DNA of 64,000 nucleotides from Microbotryum silenes-acaulis (GCA_003665825.1 QPFY01000023.1:124001-188000); one strand, 5' to 3'; counted from the first letter of the stretch, positions 38,901-52,300 are shown. Translations and numbers: made by a program. Notes: generated by a model not told the origin, from the letters alone.

Positions 38901-40308
38901 GGGAACGGACACCGACTCTTGCGAGTTACTTCTTTGGGATGTATGGTCAGACCAAGAGGGATACGAGGAGTTGGAAGGTCAGAAATTTCCCCGCAAAAGG
39001 GTTGAGGGAGGCGTTGCCTGCGTTGTCGAATGCGGTGAGTGCTGGCGTACGTGGTGTGAGATGGGGTGTCTTCAAGACTGAAACTGATTTACGATTTGAC
39101 TCGATAGTATCTGGCTACGGTGCCACTGCCCGAATTACTGAGACCTGATGGGGTACTCAACCCGTTGTCGCACGTCCCTCTCAACGCTTTAGAACCCGAG
39201 GTCGGACCGCGATGTGCTTTCACATGGGCCGGTCGAGGGTCGACCTTGCTGCACAGTACGTACCTGCTCTTCCACAAGTCCTCACAGCCGCCGCCTGATA
39301 CCCACTTTGTTTGGCCCCTCCTCAGTGAAAGCAACAGATCATATCAACCTGATGACCTACACCTCCGCCACAGCCTCGGACGTGCCCGGTAGTGCACGCT
39401 GGGACATCTTTCGCTACGAAGATTCCGACGTCGTACGCGCCTTCATCCTCGAGTTGGTGGCTAAGAAGATGGCCAAAGCGGGGACGACGAAGGCGCATTA
39501 TCGGGACGCTCAGGACGAGTGAGTTGGATGAAAATACTTTCTGCACGACTCGTTGAGCTTTATAGTTGTTGATGTACGAGTCGATTTTTTTCTTTCTTTC
39601 AGTCCCCTCTTTACGGAGAACGTCTTTCTCGACGCTTCGCTCCGAGCCGAGTTATTCAAATCGACCGGTATCCGCCCCTACACGATTTGGCAAGGAGTTG
39701 GTCAATTCGTCGTCGTCCCTGCCGGTTGTGCGTTCCAAGTCACGACGTTCGATGATTGTCTCAGTTATGCGCACGAGTTCATCTCGAGTGAACATGTCGC
39801 CAGGGCATTGCAAAGTGAGTCTAGCGGATAGAGAGCGTGCGTGGTAAGCGAAGGGATGCTGATCAATGTTGTTTTTTATTTATTTATTATTCCCTCTCAG
39901 TCGACGCTTTATCACGAGCGACCAAACGATCCGAACGCGCCAACGCCCACCTCGCCCCGTCGCTCTACTGGGCATGGGTGAGTCTATTCCCAGCCCACCG
40001 TATTCCAAACAATCTCCAGTCTCTAACCTCATTTTCTTAATTTCTTCCCCCACCAGCAATCCGTCACCACTTCCCTCCTCCCGCGTCAAGCCCAAATCCC
40101 CCAATTGGACATCATTCCCAACCCGACCCACTCCACCACCCCCTCAACCTACACAGCACTTCCTCCTCTCCCTCCCATCCCAGATTCAACGAACGTCTCC
40201 CCAGACGCTTTACTACCCAACCAACTTCCCTTCGCTTCATCAACTTTATCATCAACATTGACTGAACCCGAACGAGCAGGAACAGAGGAAGAAGGTGCCA
40301 TTTCGTGA
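35962..40308 (+). CDS. KDM3/JMJD1-like JmjC protein lacking two iron ligands (pseudo-demethylase)
   Basis: About 1,290 aa in seven exons, starting MTTTTTAAENTHSQDLNDIL. The first ~600 residues are low-complexity and disordered, with a basic SKKKTKGG-type stretch. Two zinc-finger blocks follow, as in KDM3: CLSKSIEGHPKCHLC...CAFRGVRSFG, then CTTCLIAPLAGDWICEIC, CSRCYEAL and CLSHGKK...FHPLTRI. The JmjC domain has WARNEPVLLDG, VPLPELLRPDGVLNPLSHVP, VGPRCAFTWAG and LLHMKATDHINLMTY. At the usual HxD site the Asp is Lys (HMK). At the usual PxHQV site the second His is Phe (GCAFQVTTFDDC). Only one of three Fe(II) ligands remains. Histone H3K9 demethylation is thus unlikely; a structural chromatin role is the inference. 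It ends GTEEEGAIS. Confidence 0.85.
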
Positions 40309-40534
40309 GCGAAAAAAATGATGAGAAGGGGTTTTCTTTTGTTTTGTTTTTGTTCTCTCTCTCTACTACTATATCCTTTGTGTGTGTTTGTGTGTGTGTA
40401 TGTGTATTTCCTCCTTGTCCTCTTTTTTGTGTGCACCTCTCCTTTGCAGTTACGCTCGTGGTTCCTTTTCTTCCTCCCATGTTGCCAAACAGAACGGATG
40501 ATATCTCCTACCAGAACAAAAAGGATCATTCTTC

Positions 40535-43500
40535 TCAATAATGATCCGAATCGATCGAGTCATCGTCATCTAATAATAAAAAAGGCGCCCCCCCCCCCCC
40601 CCCCCCCCCCAAAAAAGACGAAAGGATCAGCAATAGAACACGATTCATGAGAACAGGAAAGTAAGATGAATTTTCTTTGCAAAAAGGGCGGGTACTGACC
40701 TTCGGCATAAGGTCGATGACTATCATGTTCGTAACGCGAACCAACGGTCGAGGTGATCCAACTCCCATCACCGTCCTCGGTCGTCAATGCGTAACCTAAA
40801 ATCGCAAAAACAAAAAAAAAAAGAGAAAAAGAAAGACACGCCCTCGCATCAGTACCCCCCATGAGCTCAACAAATTTATCCTCCAAAGAGAGAGAGAGAA
40901 AAAAAAACTAAAAAAACTGACCTTGTCCACCCCAAAAGCTCAAAGCAACCGGTAAAAAAACCAACCCATTAACAGCTCCCGCCAAAATCAAAGCGAACCA
41001 CATCTTGGCGAAATAGGTTTGTAACAATTGACTTTTAGTTGAGGCGAGGACGGAGATACCGATTAATTTGGTGAGGGTGATTCCTTCGATTACTGAAGTT
41101 CCAACGTCGATTAAAGCGGTTATCGCTCGATCGTTACGATCTTTTTCACCTTGAACGTGGTGGTAAGGTAGTCCGCCGCCGTTGGCGCCCATGAAGGCTC
41201 GTGCGATGTGGGAGCAAAATTCGACGGCGATACCGAGGGAAATAACGAGGTTCACGAGGGAGATGGGGTTGAGCGAGATATGCCAAGCGCCCATGAGGCC
41301 GAGCACGTTGACGCAGGAAAGGAAGACGGTCAGGAGGACGACGGAGGCCGTTCGTAAAGAGCCTAGGAGAAGCGCCGTGACGAGGAAGACGGCAAGGAGT
41401 GAGATGGACAGCACAACTCGAGCCGTTGACCAGAGGTGGGCATCTACAAGTCCATCAAATCGGGGATCGGGGGTCAGGGTGGCGATCCGACGCCCAAGCG
41501 CGCAGCTCATGGACTCACAGGAAGCAAAGAAGACGTAAAACACCGAATACGGAAACACCTCCGCACCCGTCTTTTTAGACAGTTCAGCCGAGATCCTCTG
41601 CGCCGAAGCATACGCATTAATGAAATCGTCCTGCGTTTTGAGCGGCGTATGGTACGTCCTGAAATGGGACGTCTTGACGGAGTGATCTTGGATCTTGAGT
41701 GCCGATGAGTAGGCGGCTTTACCTCCCAATGGACACGATTCGTCCGTTGGCGACTCGAGCCAGTGCTCGAGCAGGCGCATAAACTCGTCACCTTCAGGTA
41801 AGCCATCAACTGTGAAGACTGAAGTCGTCAGTCCCTACGTTTCCCGAGACTCCTAGAACGTAGGAGGGGATTCGCCGACTCACGCGTGATGTTCCACCCC
41901 GGTTCCCTATCCTCGAAGCAAGGCCTACACTGAAACTCCGAATCGTTCGGCCCACAAAACACGTTCGGATCTGAAATCTTGACCCTACAACAGTCCTCCA
42001 GTAACGGATTCAACCACTGAAAGAAATCATCGATCCACACCGCCGGAGGTTCAGCAACAAAGGACGAGTCGGGGCGTTTACGTTCGGCTTCGAGAATGTT
42101 GGCGAAGGAGAGTTCTTGACAGGTCGAGAAACGGCCGCAGATGGATTTGACGGTATCGAGTGAGGAAAAGTTGAGGTTTTGGGCGACGAAATAGACGGGG
42201 GGTCCGACGTCGAGGAACGAGTCGACGGCGTTGAAGTAGTCCACGAGGTAGGACGAACCGGGTAAAGCCAGGCGTTGGTCCAAACCCAGTGTGACATGCC
42301 TTGCACCAATCCAAGAGAGGACGAACAAGCCCCCAAAGAGTGAAACAACGAAATACTTGACCGGCTTGAACAACAAAATCGGTGCATACACCGTACGAAT
42401 GAAATGCGCCAAAAATCCCTCACTAACCGTCGACCCTAAATCGAACGAGGAAGCCGGTGCCAACTTGACGCAAGGGAAACAATCGATTCGGTTCGACTCG
42501 ACGCGCCGGAGGTCGATCGCCATGGCGCTAACAAATACGGTCATTTGTAATACGGCGTTGACGAGTACGGCAACTGCGGAATAAATAGCAAAGTTGCGAA
42601 CGGCGGGCATGCCTACCAACGCACCTAAGGCGAAAGCGACGGTCTCGCACGAAGCACTTAGGAGGATCGAAGGGCCCATCCTACCGACTGCTCGAGCGAC
42701 ACGTTCTTCCGCCGATGGAAGACCCTCGGGATCATCGTCAATGCCCAGGTCGTCATTCTCCCCGCGGCCGAGACTGTCGCCTCCGAAGAGGGGTCCATGT
42801 CGTGAAGCCGCGGCGTACGAGCGTTGGTTCTGTTGATCGAGCTCGTGGGAGAGGATAAAGACGTTATCGACTCCGATAGCGAGGACGAGGAAGGGAATAA
42901 CCTCGGCAATGACGAGAGTGACCTTGACGCCCAGAGCAGAGCATAGCGCGACCGAGGTCGACACACTGACAAGCACGATGATGATGCCCCACAGACCGAG
43001 CAAGAACTTGCTATCGACGAGCACCTGCCGACGGATGTAGTCGCCCAACCCCAATGTCGATCCAGAAACGGACAGTTCGAGCGCCTCGGTCCTCCTCCTG
43101 TCACTCGACACGGCCCGACGAATGAATTGTACGAACGAAGCGACGAGGAAGAGCAAAGTCCTCCCCACGACCTTGAGGATGCCCGCTCCCGACGAACCAA
43201 GGTTGATCGCAACGTAGAGGAACATGAACACATAAGATAGTACGACGATAGGCACGTCCGTATTGGTCGAGGCGTTCAGTTCTTCCTCCAGACTGCTCTC
43301 CGTCGAAAAAGCCAATTCGAGGCCCAATCTCGCCGCTTCGCCATCGTGTCGCGCCAAATCATGAAGGTAAGTCAAAAGTTTGGCCTCCCAAGATTGAGCT
43401 TTGGCAATGATCTCCTTATCGAGCGAATTCCGCACGACATAGGTGACGACCAAGGCCCTCGCTTGATCCGCACGAACGATTGCAGCTGCCTCGCCATCGG

Positions 43501-45947
43501 GAATTTTGCCATACACAAGTTTGGGGTTGATCGGTTGTCCACTTGCCGGCAAACACGCCGCGGGAGTGGTCGCGCATTGATTGAGCGTATTCGCCCAAGT
43601 CTCCTCGCTCACCCCTTGCAGCGAATCAGCAAGATAACCCATGAAGCTCTGGGTGACGCAAAGTGAAGCGTCGACGGGTCGTTCCGGTTCGGTCGCGGAT
43701 GAGAAACACACGTCCGCCAAGGTCGCACCATCCCTCTCACTTTCCAAGCCTCGAATCTCCTTCTCCACCCCAGCCCACCATTGCAACACTTCCCAATTCA
43801 ACACCGGTTCATCAACCGCCCTCCACTTCATCAGCTGCACCTCTTCCACCGCAAGGTTCGTCGGTGCCCTAGAAATGAAGATCTGTTCGGTCCTATAGAA
43901 AGGTCCAAAGTCGTGTTCGAACAACTCCTTCTGTCGTTCGGTCGCACTCCCATGAGGGACCCATAACCTCACCGGATCCTTTTCGACTTTGAACTTGTCC
44001 CAACCTATATTGATCAAGCCACACAAGATCAAACCGATCGACAAAGTGAGGTAAGGTGATTTAGCGCAAAAGAGACCGAGTCGATAGAAGTGCTGTGAGA
44101 GGATGGTGTTGAGTTTGTACGTTCGTGGTTGGAGGAATGGGTTCGTCGAATCCGAATTGGGATCGAGGAGCGACGCTCCGACACTGGATCGATTCCGAGG
44201 GTAGGATGACGAGGTAGAAAGGTTCGAAGATATCGTTCCACCTGAAGGGGGTCGACCCCTTCCCGTCTCCCTCTCCGCAGCATTCTGGGTCGACGTTGCC
44301 CCCACGAGCGAGTTATTCCCCGACGACGATTGACCGGTCGACGAAGTTGAACCGGGTAACGGACTAACCCCACCAAGTACTCGAGGGGACTCTTCATAAT
44401 CGCCCGCCAAAGGATCCTCCATCGGAACTCGATCATAGTCGTTCGTATCCGGCCTTGAAGTCCATTCGGTGAAAGAAAACCTATTCCTCAATCTCGTCCA
44501 AGCGCCTTGGTCAAGTCCGTCGTCGTCGTTCGTGGTGATGGATTTGAGGTAAGACTGCCTCGACCATAGGACATCCTTCAATGCGACAAGAACGAAGAAG
44601 GAGACCAGTCCAACGGCGTAGAGGAGGGTCAGAGAGAAGGCGAAGCATGACATTTTGCCGACGCGACACCGGTGAGCGTATCGTTCGGCGGGCGATTGGA
44701 GGGGTGGAAGAATGGCGCACGTCGAAGGGCAGTCAGGGCATGCGCATCGAGCGTTGATGTCCGATGACGAACACGACAAGGGTGAATCATCGAATGGGAC
44801 AGCAGTCGAGTTATCGAGCGATTGAATGGGCGAATTGTCAAGGAGAAGCGAAGGGCTCGAGGAATGATCGGGAAAGTTGATTTGAAAGGGCGAACCGAGT
44901 GCTCGTTCCTGGCCCATGTATCTCAAGAAAGCTAGATAATCCTTCGCCCCACCTGTAACGATGTCGTTGAACTCGCTCAACGTCTCTTTCCCAACCCAAT
45001 CACCAAATCGAACACTCTTACTGACCTCCCAAGAACTCCATCGCATACCCATTCGTCGCGCCAAATTTGACGTCCTTGCAACTATCGTAAAAACCGTTGC
45101 CAAACCGTTCAGCAACATCGAAATCGACACTCTTGACCGCGTCCTTTTCTTCCCCATCGGGAGACTTGAGTTTTTGCGTTTCGGTGACTTTGACGAAGAG
45201 AGATTGGTCCGGCTATTACGCGAGGAGGGGTGCGATGAAGGAGTGAGTGGAAGGTGAACGAAAGGCTCATTCTTCGGGGGGTCGAGAGGGAACCGAACTA
45301 ACCGAGCAGGTGAAGCTGCAATAAAAATGCCGAAAATTGTTCCTACATGCCGAACCTGCCAAAACATAACCTCCACCCCACAACCCATCAGCTCCCATCC
45401 TCTCTCTCTCTCTCTCAACCCCACATCGCCAACCGGGATCGATCGAACTCAAAGCTGCAAAACTCACAAGTCGCCAACAACGGTTCAGCCTGTGCCAAAC
45501 TACTCTGCAGCGTTTGCAATTGCTCTAAATCGCAACAAGTCTTCTTCGGAAACGCTTCACCACACACTTGGGCCAAGGCAGCGAGGTAAGTCGGGTCCGA
45601 ATTCTATGAAAGAAGATCCCCAAAAATGAGCTATGATGGTCTTCCCTCCTCTTGAAGAGGGGGAGGGGGTGGAACACGTATGCGTTACGACTAGAACACA
45701 CCTCTTGCGCTTCCCCATCAAAAGGACAAGGTACACTACCGCCGAAAACGCCCTTCTTCCCACACGAGGATCTCATCGCACATCGTCCGGGTTCCCTCTT
45801 CAAAGGGGTCGAGGTGAGCGTCATCGACGATCTTGACGACCGCTTGGGATTAGCTGGGTCATGTTCGAAGGCGTAGGTTGTTGGTACGAGGAGCGAGAGG
45901 AAAGAGAGGAAAGAGAGTGCCTGGAGGGGTAGAAGAGGGGGAATCAT
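40535..45947 (-). CDS. NCR1: Niemann-Pick C1-type sterol transporter
   Basis: NPC1/Ncr1 is an RND-type permease that moves sterols from the vacuole lumen into its membrane. It starts MIPPLLPLQALSFLSFLSLL (signal peptide) at 45947. The Cys-rich luminal domain follows (RCAMRSSCGKKGVFGGSVPC, FPKKTCCDLEQLQTL, CRNNFRHFYCSFTC). Then come the first TM block, the sterol-sensing domain (LVIAEVIPFLVLAIGVDNVF, GALVGMPAVRNFAIYSAVAV), a second luminal loop with FSTCQELSFANILEAE, and the C-terminal TM cluster (NPISLVNLVISLGIAVEFCS, AGAVNGLVFLPVALSFWGG). Two small 3' exons add GYALTTEDGDGSWITS and an acidic tail DDDDSIDSDHY, TGA 40535-40537. The last intron contains a 23-nt C/G homopolymer. The gene is complete, with about eight introns. 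Confidence 0.93.
40588..40610 (+). repeat. Poly-C homopolymer (23) inside the last NCR1 intron
   Basis: An uninterrupted run of 23 C on the plus strand is 23 G in the NCR1 transcript. It sits about 25-47 nt before the acceptor TTATTATTAG of the final intron. A GT-rich run lies nearby at 40377-40406. Confidence 0.85.
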
Positions 45948-46365
45948 CCTGGGCTTTGGGTGTTGGGACCCTGGTCGGTCGCACGGGTGCGCGAGGTGGT
46001 CGAGCTCGATCGGTGATGACGCACGCGTGACGAGTGGGTCAGGTGGTGGGTGGTGGGGGTGGAGTGAGCGCAACAGCCTAGCGCGCGAGTGGGAGAGCCA
46101 GCGCAATGACTTCCAGCTTTAGGCATGTACAAAATTCTGACCTCTCTCGATCTAGATCTCTCAAAGGACATTCTCGGACTGCAACAAGAGCACTGAGGAT
46201 AGGTCGTCATACAAATATAGAGTGCGAGGGCTCAAGACAGCGTTGCAAGCAAACGAAAAAAAAAGGGGGGGGAGGCCATGACCGCCCTGTGAGGACCGTC
46301 GAAAGGGAGAGTACAAAAGATCGACAAGTCTTTTTTCAGATCTACGCAGACCGTAAAGTAACGAC
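45948..46365. other. Intergenic, NCR1 promoter / RPL8 3' side
   Basis: No gene is supported; both neighbours are on the minus strand. Confidence 0.55.
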
Positions 46366-47374
46366 TTAGACGGTCTTGGAAACCTTGCTGGGGTCCTGGC
46401 CCAAAGCCTTGGCCCGACCTTGCAACTTGGCGTACGACTTGGTCCCTCGGATTCCGCCGCCCCATTGGTGCTTGGTCTTCTCGTGCTTGTCCGTGTAGTT
46501 GGCCTTGATCGCCGACACGAGCTTGGCGAGCTCGGCCTTGTCCTCGGACTTGACCTCGCCGAACGCGAGCACGGCCGAGGTCTTGCGACCGACGACCGCA
46601 CCCAAGCGAGCCTTGCCCTTGACGATGACGTAGGGGATGCCCATCTTGCGGCACAGAGCGGGGAGGAAGATGACGAGCTCGATCGGGTCGACGTCGTCGG
46701 CGATGATGACGAGCGACGCCTTCTTGGCCTCGACGAGACCGACAACGTGCTGAGGAACCCCATAGACGCAGAGGTGAGTTACGCGGTCCGATCCTACCAA
46801 GACGACTCCACAATACCACTCACGTTCAATCCCGACTTGACAAAGAAGGGCTTCTTGGACTCGTCCGACTTTTTGCCATCGGCAAGGTCGGCGGCCTTTT
46901 GCTCCAAACGGACCTTCTTCTCCTGCTTGGTCTCGCCCTTGTACTTGTTCAAGAGGCGGAAGAGCTGGGTGGCCGTGTTCTTGTCGAGGACGTTGTGAAA
47001 CTGGGCAATGGCGGGGGGGCACTTGAGGCGCTGGTTGAGGATGACCTTTTGGCGTTGCAGGCGAACGTACTCGGGCCACTTGACGAAGCGGGTCAAGTCG
47101 GTGGTGTGCTTGACGGATTGGCCTGAGAAGGGGGAAGTGGAGGGTGAGGCCCAGCCAAAGAACAAAAGAGAAAAAGAAGAACCAGGAGCGACGAACCGAT
47201 ACCAAAGTTCTTGGGCTTGCGCTCAAAGAGGGGGTTCTTCTTGGAGACGGCGGCCTTGGCTCCGGGGTAGGGAGCGGGGGCGGGCTTCTTTCCGGACTTG
47301 GTGGCCTTGGGCTGATCGAGCGAAGAATGGGCAGCAGAGAGAAAGGGGAGAGAGAGGAGAGAGGCATTGGTCAT
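46366..47374 (-). CDS. RPL8: 60S ribosomal protein L8 (eL8, L7a)
   Basis: eL8 is a 60S protein that binds 25S/5.8S rRNA near the exit-tunnel side. Exons give [36 protein letters not shown], then [80 protein letters not shown] and [20 protein letters not shown]. It ends [11 protein letters not shown] (TAG, 46366). The start is uncertain. The in-frame ATG at 47374 gives an odd N-terminus ([18 protein letters not shown]) ending at a CAG acceptor-like junction before PKATKSGKK. The true first exon, probably encoding only a few residues, may therefore lie upstream. Confidence 0.92.
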
Positions 47375-49366
47375 CGGATCCGGGATGAAGTCAAGCAAAC
47401 AAGATCATTGGACAAGAGAGGAATAAGGAACGGAGCAACGACCGAGAGGAGAAGGAACGGCGGAGGGTGAGGAACGACGACGACGTGAGGATCGCTTCGC
47501 ATTTCCTCTGCCCGGCCACCGTTCGCTCATCTTCCCACGCCATGCCCCGCTCCGAACGCCCGCCCCAAATCAAAAGGTTGAAAGAAATCGATCGCCTTCG
47601 GAAATCCTAAAAAAGTGAAGGAAAAGCGCCGACCTCGAGGAGGAAGGGAGCGATATCGCTTCGATAGTTGCCTATTTGGAATCTGCCGATGAACGAGCGA
47701 CACCGTCGACAGAACCATGTGCGCACACACGCACGACTAGGCCGCCTTGCAAAGAAGCGGCGAGGTCTCTAGGGCCTGAACCGCGGAGAAGCGAGTGGTT
47801 CAGACCGGTGTGACGGACGTTTCTGGTGGTTCCATCTGGGTCGAACGAAGGCGATGACTCTTTTGGGAAGGGTTTTGATGTGGGGGACAGAGGGGTTGAA
47901 ACACACGAGAGTCGCACGGGGTGAGGAGGCGAGCGAGTAGGGAGGGCGTGATGTGCAAGTCAGGCAGGGCAGGCTGGAGTTGTGAGTCGGGCCGGGGTCG
48001 GATTCGTGCGCAAGGCGAAAAAAGCCCTGCGCTTGCGAGACCACACCCACACCCACGCCTACAGCCCGCCAGCCCGCCGGCCCGTACGCGATCACCCACG
48101 TCCACACCCGTGCTTCACTGTCCAGCACACGCACACCATCCTAAACATCGAGCTGGACACCCTCAGATGGAGTGATCGAGTCGAGAGGAGGTCGGAGGTC
48201 GGAGGGGTCGACGTATCCTCGAGGGAGGAGCGCAGCGGGAGAGAGAAAAGTCGCAGGTCGAGGGGGAATGCCGGCGGCGGAGACCTACCATGTCTGCAAC
48301 GGATGCTGCAGAGGTCAGTAGCAGAACACAACGAGGCTGAACACTACGAACACGACCTACTGACTGATGAGAGGGGGTGGTGGGTTAGTAGTGGTTGGCT
48401 TGACGACGAAGACCGCGCGAACGACTGGCGTGCGATCGACCACGCGCCTCGGACAAAATCGAGTCAGTCCCCAGTTGGGCACGCTAAGAACGATTTTGAC
48501 CAGGCGGCGGTGAACTACAAGGCGCGAGGCTGGGTGGTGCCCTTTGGCCTCTCTTCCTCCATTGACCCACATCGCCTCGCTGGAGTTCCATTCGGCATCG
48601 ACCAGCATCACGCCTTCCCGCTCTGACTCGACTTGTTTCACTTCCAATTCGTTTCCCCTCGACTGTTCTGACTATGCCTGCCAACGGGGACTCGAGCCCG
48701 CCCTTCTCCCCTCTCGCAAGGTGAGCACCCCCTTTCTCCTCCCCCCTCCACCCCAAAGAGAGAAAAACGCGAATGATGATGAACAAATATACCCAAATTG
48801 AGATCAACGGTCACTAATGGTGCTTTAGTCGGCGCCGACCGTAAATGTCTGTAAAACACATTAACCATCTTTCGAGGCCGACGCATTTTTTTCCCCTTCT
48901 TACATCCGATTGGTCCTCACCCGTCCACGTCTCGTTGATTCAGTGCGAACTGACTCTTTATGATCCTCTCCCTCATGTTGGCTTTGGACCGCGTGGGAAC
49001 GTCGTACCGGATCCCAAGTAGATTCACTTTGTTATTCTCTGGTGCCAATACCATCAATCGTGCCCACTCTAGAGCGAGAGCAGCAACAGCCCCCTGATAG
49101 TCTTGGGAGAGTGACCAGTCAACTTGCCATCTTGAAAGACTAGAGTGACCATGATGAAGTAACTGAAAACCATGAGATCATCATCTGCGCTCAAACTCTG
49201 CTCAGTTCAGCTGCCCGGCGTGATCAGTGACTCGGTCCCACTTCGCAGCTTCTCTCTCCGCGCGCGTGTCTGGCCGAAATTCAACTCACTTCCACTCGTC
49301 GCTGCTTTTCCCCTCACGCTCGTTCCCGGACGTAGCCTCAAAAAGGCCTCGTCCAAAACACCCACG
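47375..49366. other. Divergent intergenic region (RPL8 / BMS1), 2 kb
   Basis: Unusually long for this window. No convincing gene. Two short ATG-led exon-like pieces with GT donors occur on the plus strand (MSATDAAE near 48290, and MPANGDSSPPFSPLA near 48674), and an open stretch ends GVPFGIDQHHAFPL at 48626. None could be assembled into a recognisable protein. Confidence 0.45.
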
Positions 49367-52300
49367 ATGGACGGATCGAAGCAAACCAATCGTGCGCATA
49401 GGCCAGCCAAGGCTCCCAAGGCGGGACCGGCGAAAGGCCAGAACCCCAAAGTGAGCTAGCAACTTGGGGGCTGGACCGAGTTGTCGATCGTCGTCGCTTC
49501 GCAGCTCGAGCCTCGGGGCAGCGGAGCAACCTCTCACTCGAATCACAGCGTCCACTGCTCACTCCCTAGCTTGAGTAACTAATATCTGAGGTGCTTCTAC
49601 ACCAGGCTTTTGTTCCCTCCTCCTTCCGTCGCGCCGAGAAACAAGGTCGCCGCAATGTCGAAAAGGATCAAACCCGACTACACGTGCCCGCCGTCGATCG
49701 AACATTCGGTGGAAGCTCCGGCCAAGGTGGAAAGGATGTCGAGGGGGAAGTCCCTCCTGTGATTGTGGCGGTCATTGGACCTCAGGGCGTGAGTGGCGAT
49801 TGTACGCTGATTGGGATGTTTGGTCGCTGAGCTGATTCAGCACCGTGTTTCGAGGTGGCGAGCAGGTCGGCAAGTCGACATTGGTTAGGAGTATGGTCCG
49901 ACGCTACACCAAGAATACCTTGGCCGACATCAAGGGACCCGTCACTGTCGTCACAGGTGCGCTACAAGTCTACAGTCGCTGAAAGGTGTCTTTTGAACCC
50001 ACTGACCCACCTTTTGGTCATCCTGCAGGCAAGAATCGTCGGTTGAGCATCATCGAATGTCCCAATGACCTCGGATCCATGATCGACGTCGCCAAGGTGG
50101 CCGACTTGGTTTTGCTCATGATTGATGGGTCCTTCGGGTTCGAGATGGTCAGTTGTAGAATATGCCATACCTTACTACTGCTCAACTTTAACGCTGCATC
50201 ACGCCTTCCCCCCTCGCTCCTCAGGAAACCTTCGAGGCGCTCTCAGCGCTCTCCTCTCACGGAATGCCAAAAATCATCGCCGTGCTCACCCATCTCGATC
50301 TCGTCAAGACACCCGCGGCTCTCAAGGCGCAGAAGAAGCGCCTCAAGAACCGTTTCTGGACAGAGGTTTACGATGGTGCCAAGATGTTCTACCTCAGTGG
50401 GGTCATGAATGGTCGATATCCCGATCGAGAGATTCTGAACCTTAGTCGGCAAGTTCCTTCTTCTTTGAACCTTGGGGGCGTCGGAAGTCGAATTCCTAAC
50501 CCTTTTCTCACCTCCCCCACTTTTCAACCAGTTTCATCTCGGTCGCCAAATTTCGACCACTCGTTTTCCGTAATCAACATTCCTACTTCCTCGCCGACCG
50601 CTTCGACGATCTCACCTCTCGCGAAACGATTCGTCAAAACCCCAAAACCGATCGTACGCTAGCCCTCTTCGGTTATCTTCGCGGTGTACCACTTCGACCT
50701 CCCGGTCCTACCCATTCCCTACGCGTTCATATCCCCGGTGCGGGAGTTGACGCATTCGAAGTTTCTCGTTTATTGGAACTAGTCGATCCTTGTCCTTTAC
50801 CTACTAAGGATAGTGAGAAACGAAGAAAGATGGGAGATAAGAATAAAGTCGCTTATGCTCCCATGTCAGGTGGTAGTGCGACGGGAGTGATGTGGGATGG
50901 TGATAAGGTTTGGATTAATACGAGTGGTACGTTTTCAAAGAGGAGGGAAGGGGATGAGGAATATGATCCGGAGGATGATACAGGTTAGTCCATTTTTTTT
51001 TCCTCAAAGGGGTATTGGTATCGGGATGCGAAGGATTTTTATTTATTTGAACTGACTCGTTACGTACTTCGACGTTCGGGGGACAGATCAAGTTGGTGGT
51101 GATGGAATCAAGATGATGATGGAACTTCAGGACGTTCCTGAAACTTTGGGAGATGGAGTTGCCGCTTCACAAATTCGTCTCTTTGGTTCATCAAAACAAC
51201 CCCTCCAAGTACCTCCTCGAATCACTCCTCATGACCCTTCTTCTTCGTCGTCGTTGAAACGTACTCGAAGAGCAGCGTTCGATGATGCGGTGGGCGAACA
51301 TAATGGTGCGGATTATGAGGATGATGAAGAAGAGGAAGTTGAAGTTGATGAAGATGATTTCGATACCGATTCCGAAGAGGAAGAGGAGGACGACGACGAA
51401 GGGATGAAGTTCGAGGAAGGCGGTTCTTCCGAGGTTCGTACAGGACGACGAGCTGCGGGTGGACCGACTAGCGTTGGCGAACGAGGTGAGAAGATCGCCT
51501 ATGCAGATTCGGATTCGGACCTTGGCTTCGGGGAGGAAGAGGGTCAATTGAATATGGAGGAGGATGAAGATTCCGACGGGGAGGAGGGACCGGAATGGAA
51601 GAAGAACCTCGCTTCGTTGGCGGCTGCGAATTTGGGTCAAAGGAGGAAACCGAATTTGATGAAGTTGATCTATAACTCGACTTTTTCCGCCGAGGAGATC
51701 GCTTCGGGCCGAACGGACGCCCCGAACAACGACGACGAAGAGGAAGAGAACATTGAAGACGATGACGACGATCTGTTCAAAATTTCTCGCAAAGCTCATC
51801 TTGACGAGAATGGTGAAGAAGAGGACGAAACCGCTCCTGAAGATCGATTCCGTCGCCCCGTTTTGAATGCCGAGTTGGAAGTGTGGCAAGATGAAGACTT
51901 TCTCGATTCGATCAGACATCTCTTCATCACGGGTGGAGCGACGGATTCGTCAGTCGCTACGGGGGCGAATGCGTATGAGGAAGAAGGGGGCGATTTCGAG
52001 GATTTGGAGAATGAGGAGGGGTCGAGCAAGCCTGCCGCGGATTCGGTTCAGGAGGATAGCAAGACCAAGGCTGATCGATTGGCGGCAAAGAAGGCGGATC
52101 TGAAACGCAAGTTTGATGCCGCGTACGATCATGATTCCGACGACGAAGACAAGGTGGATTTTTACACCGAACAAAAGGACGAGATGGAACGCAAGTTGCG
52201 CGCGACGCGGGCCGAATTCGCAGAGGATGATGCCGAGACGCGAGCATTGGTCGAAGGTCATCGTCCGGGGACGTACGTTCGTCTCGAGATCACCGGGGTA

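Noticed and set aside
48290..48840. Two possible tiny genes or exons (MSATDAAE; MPANGDSSPPFSPLA)
   Set aside because: Splice donors exist, but joining to downstream frames gives very short products with no recognisable features.
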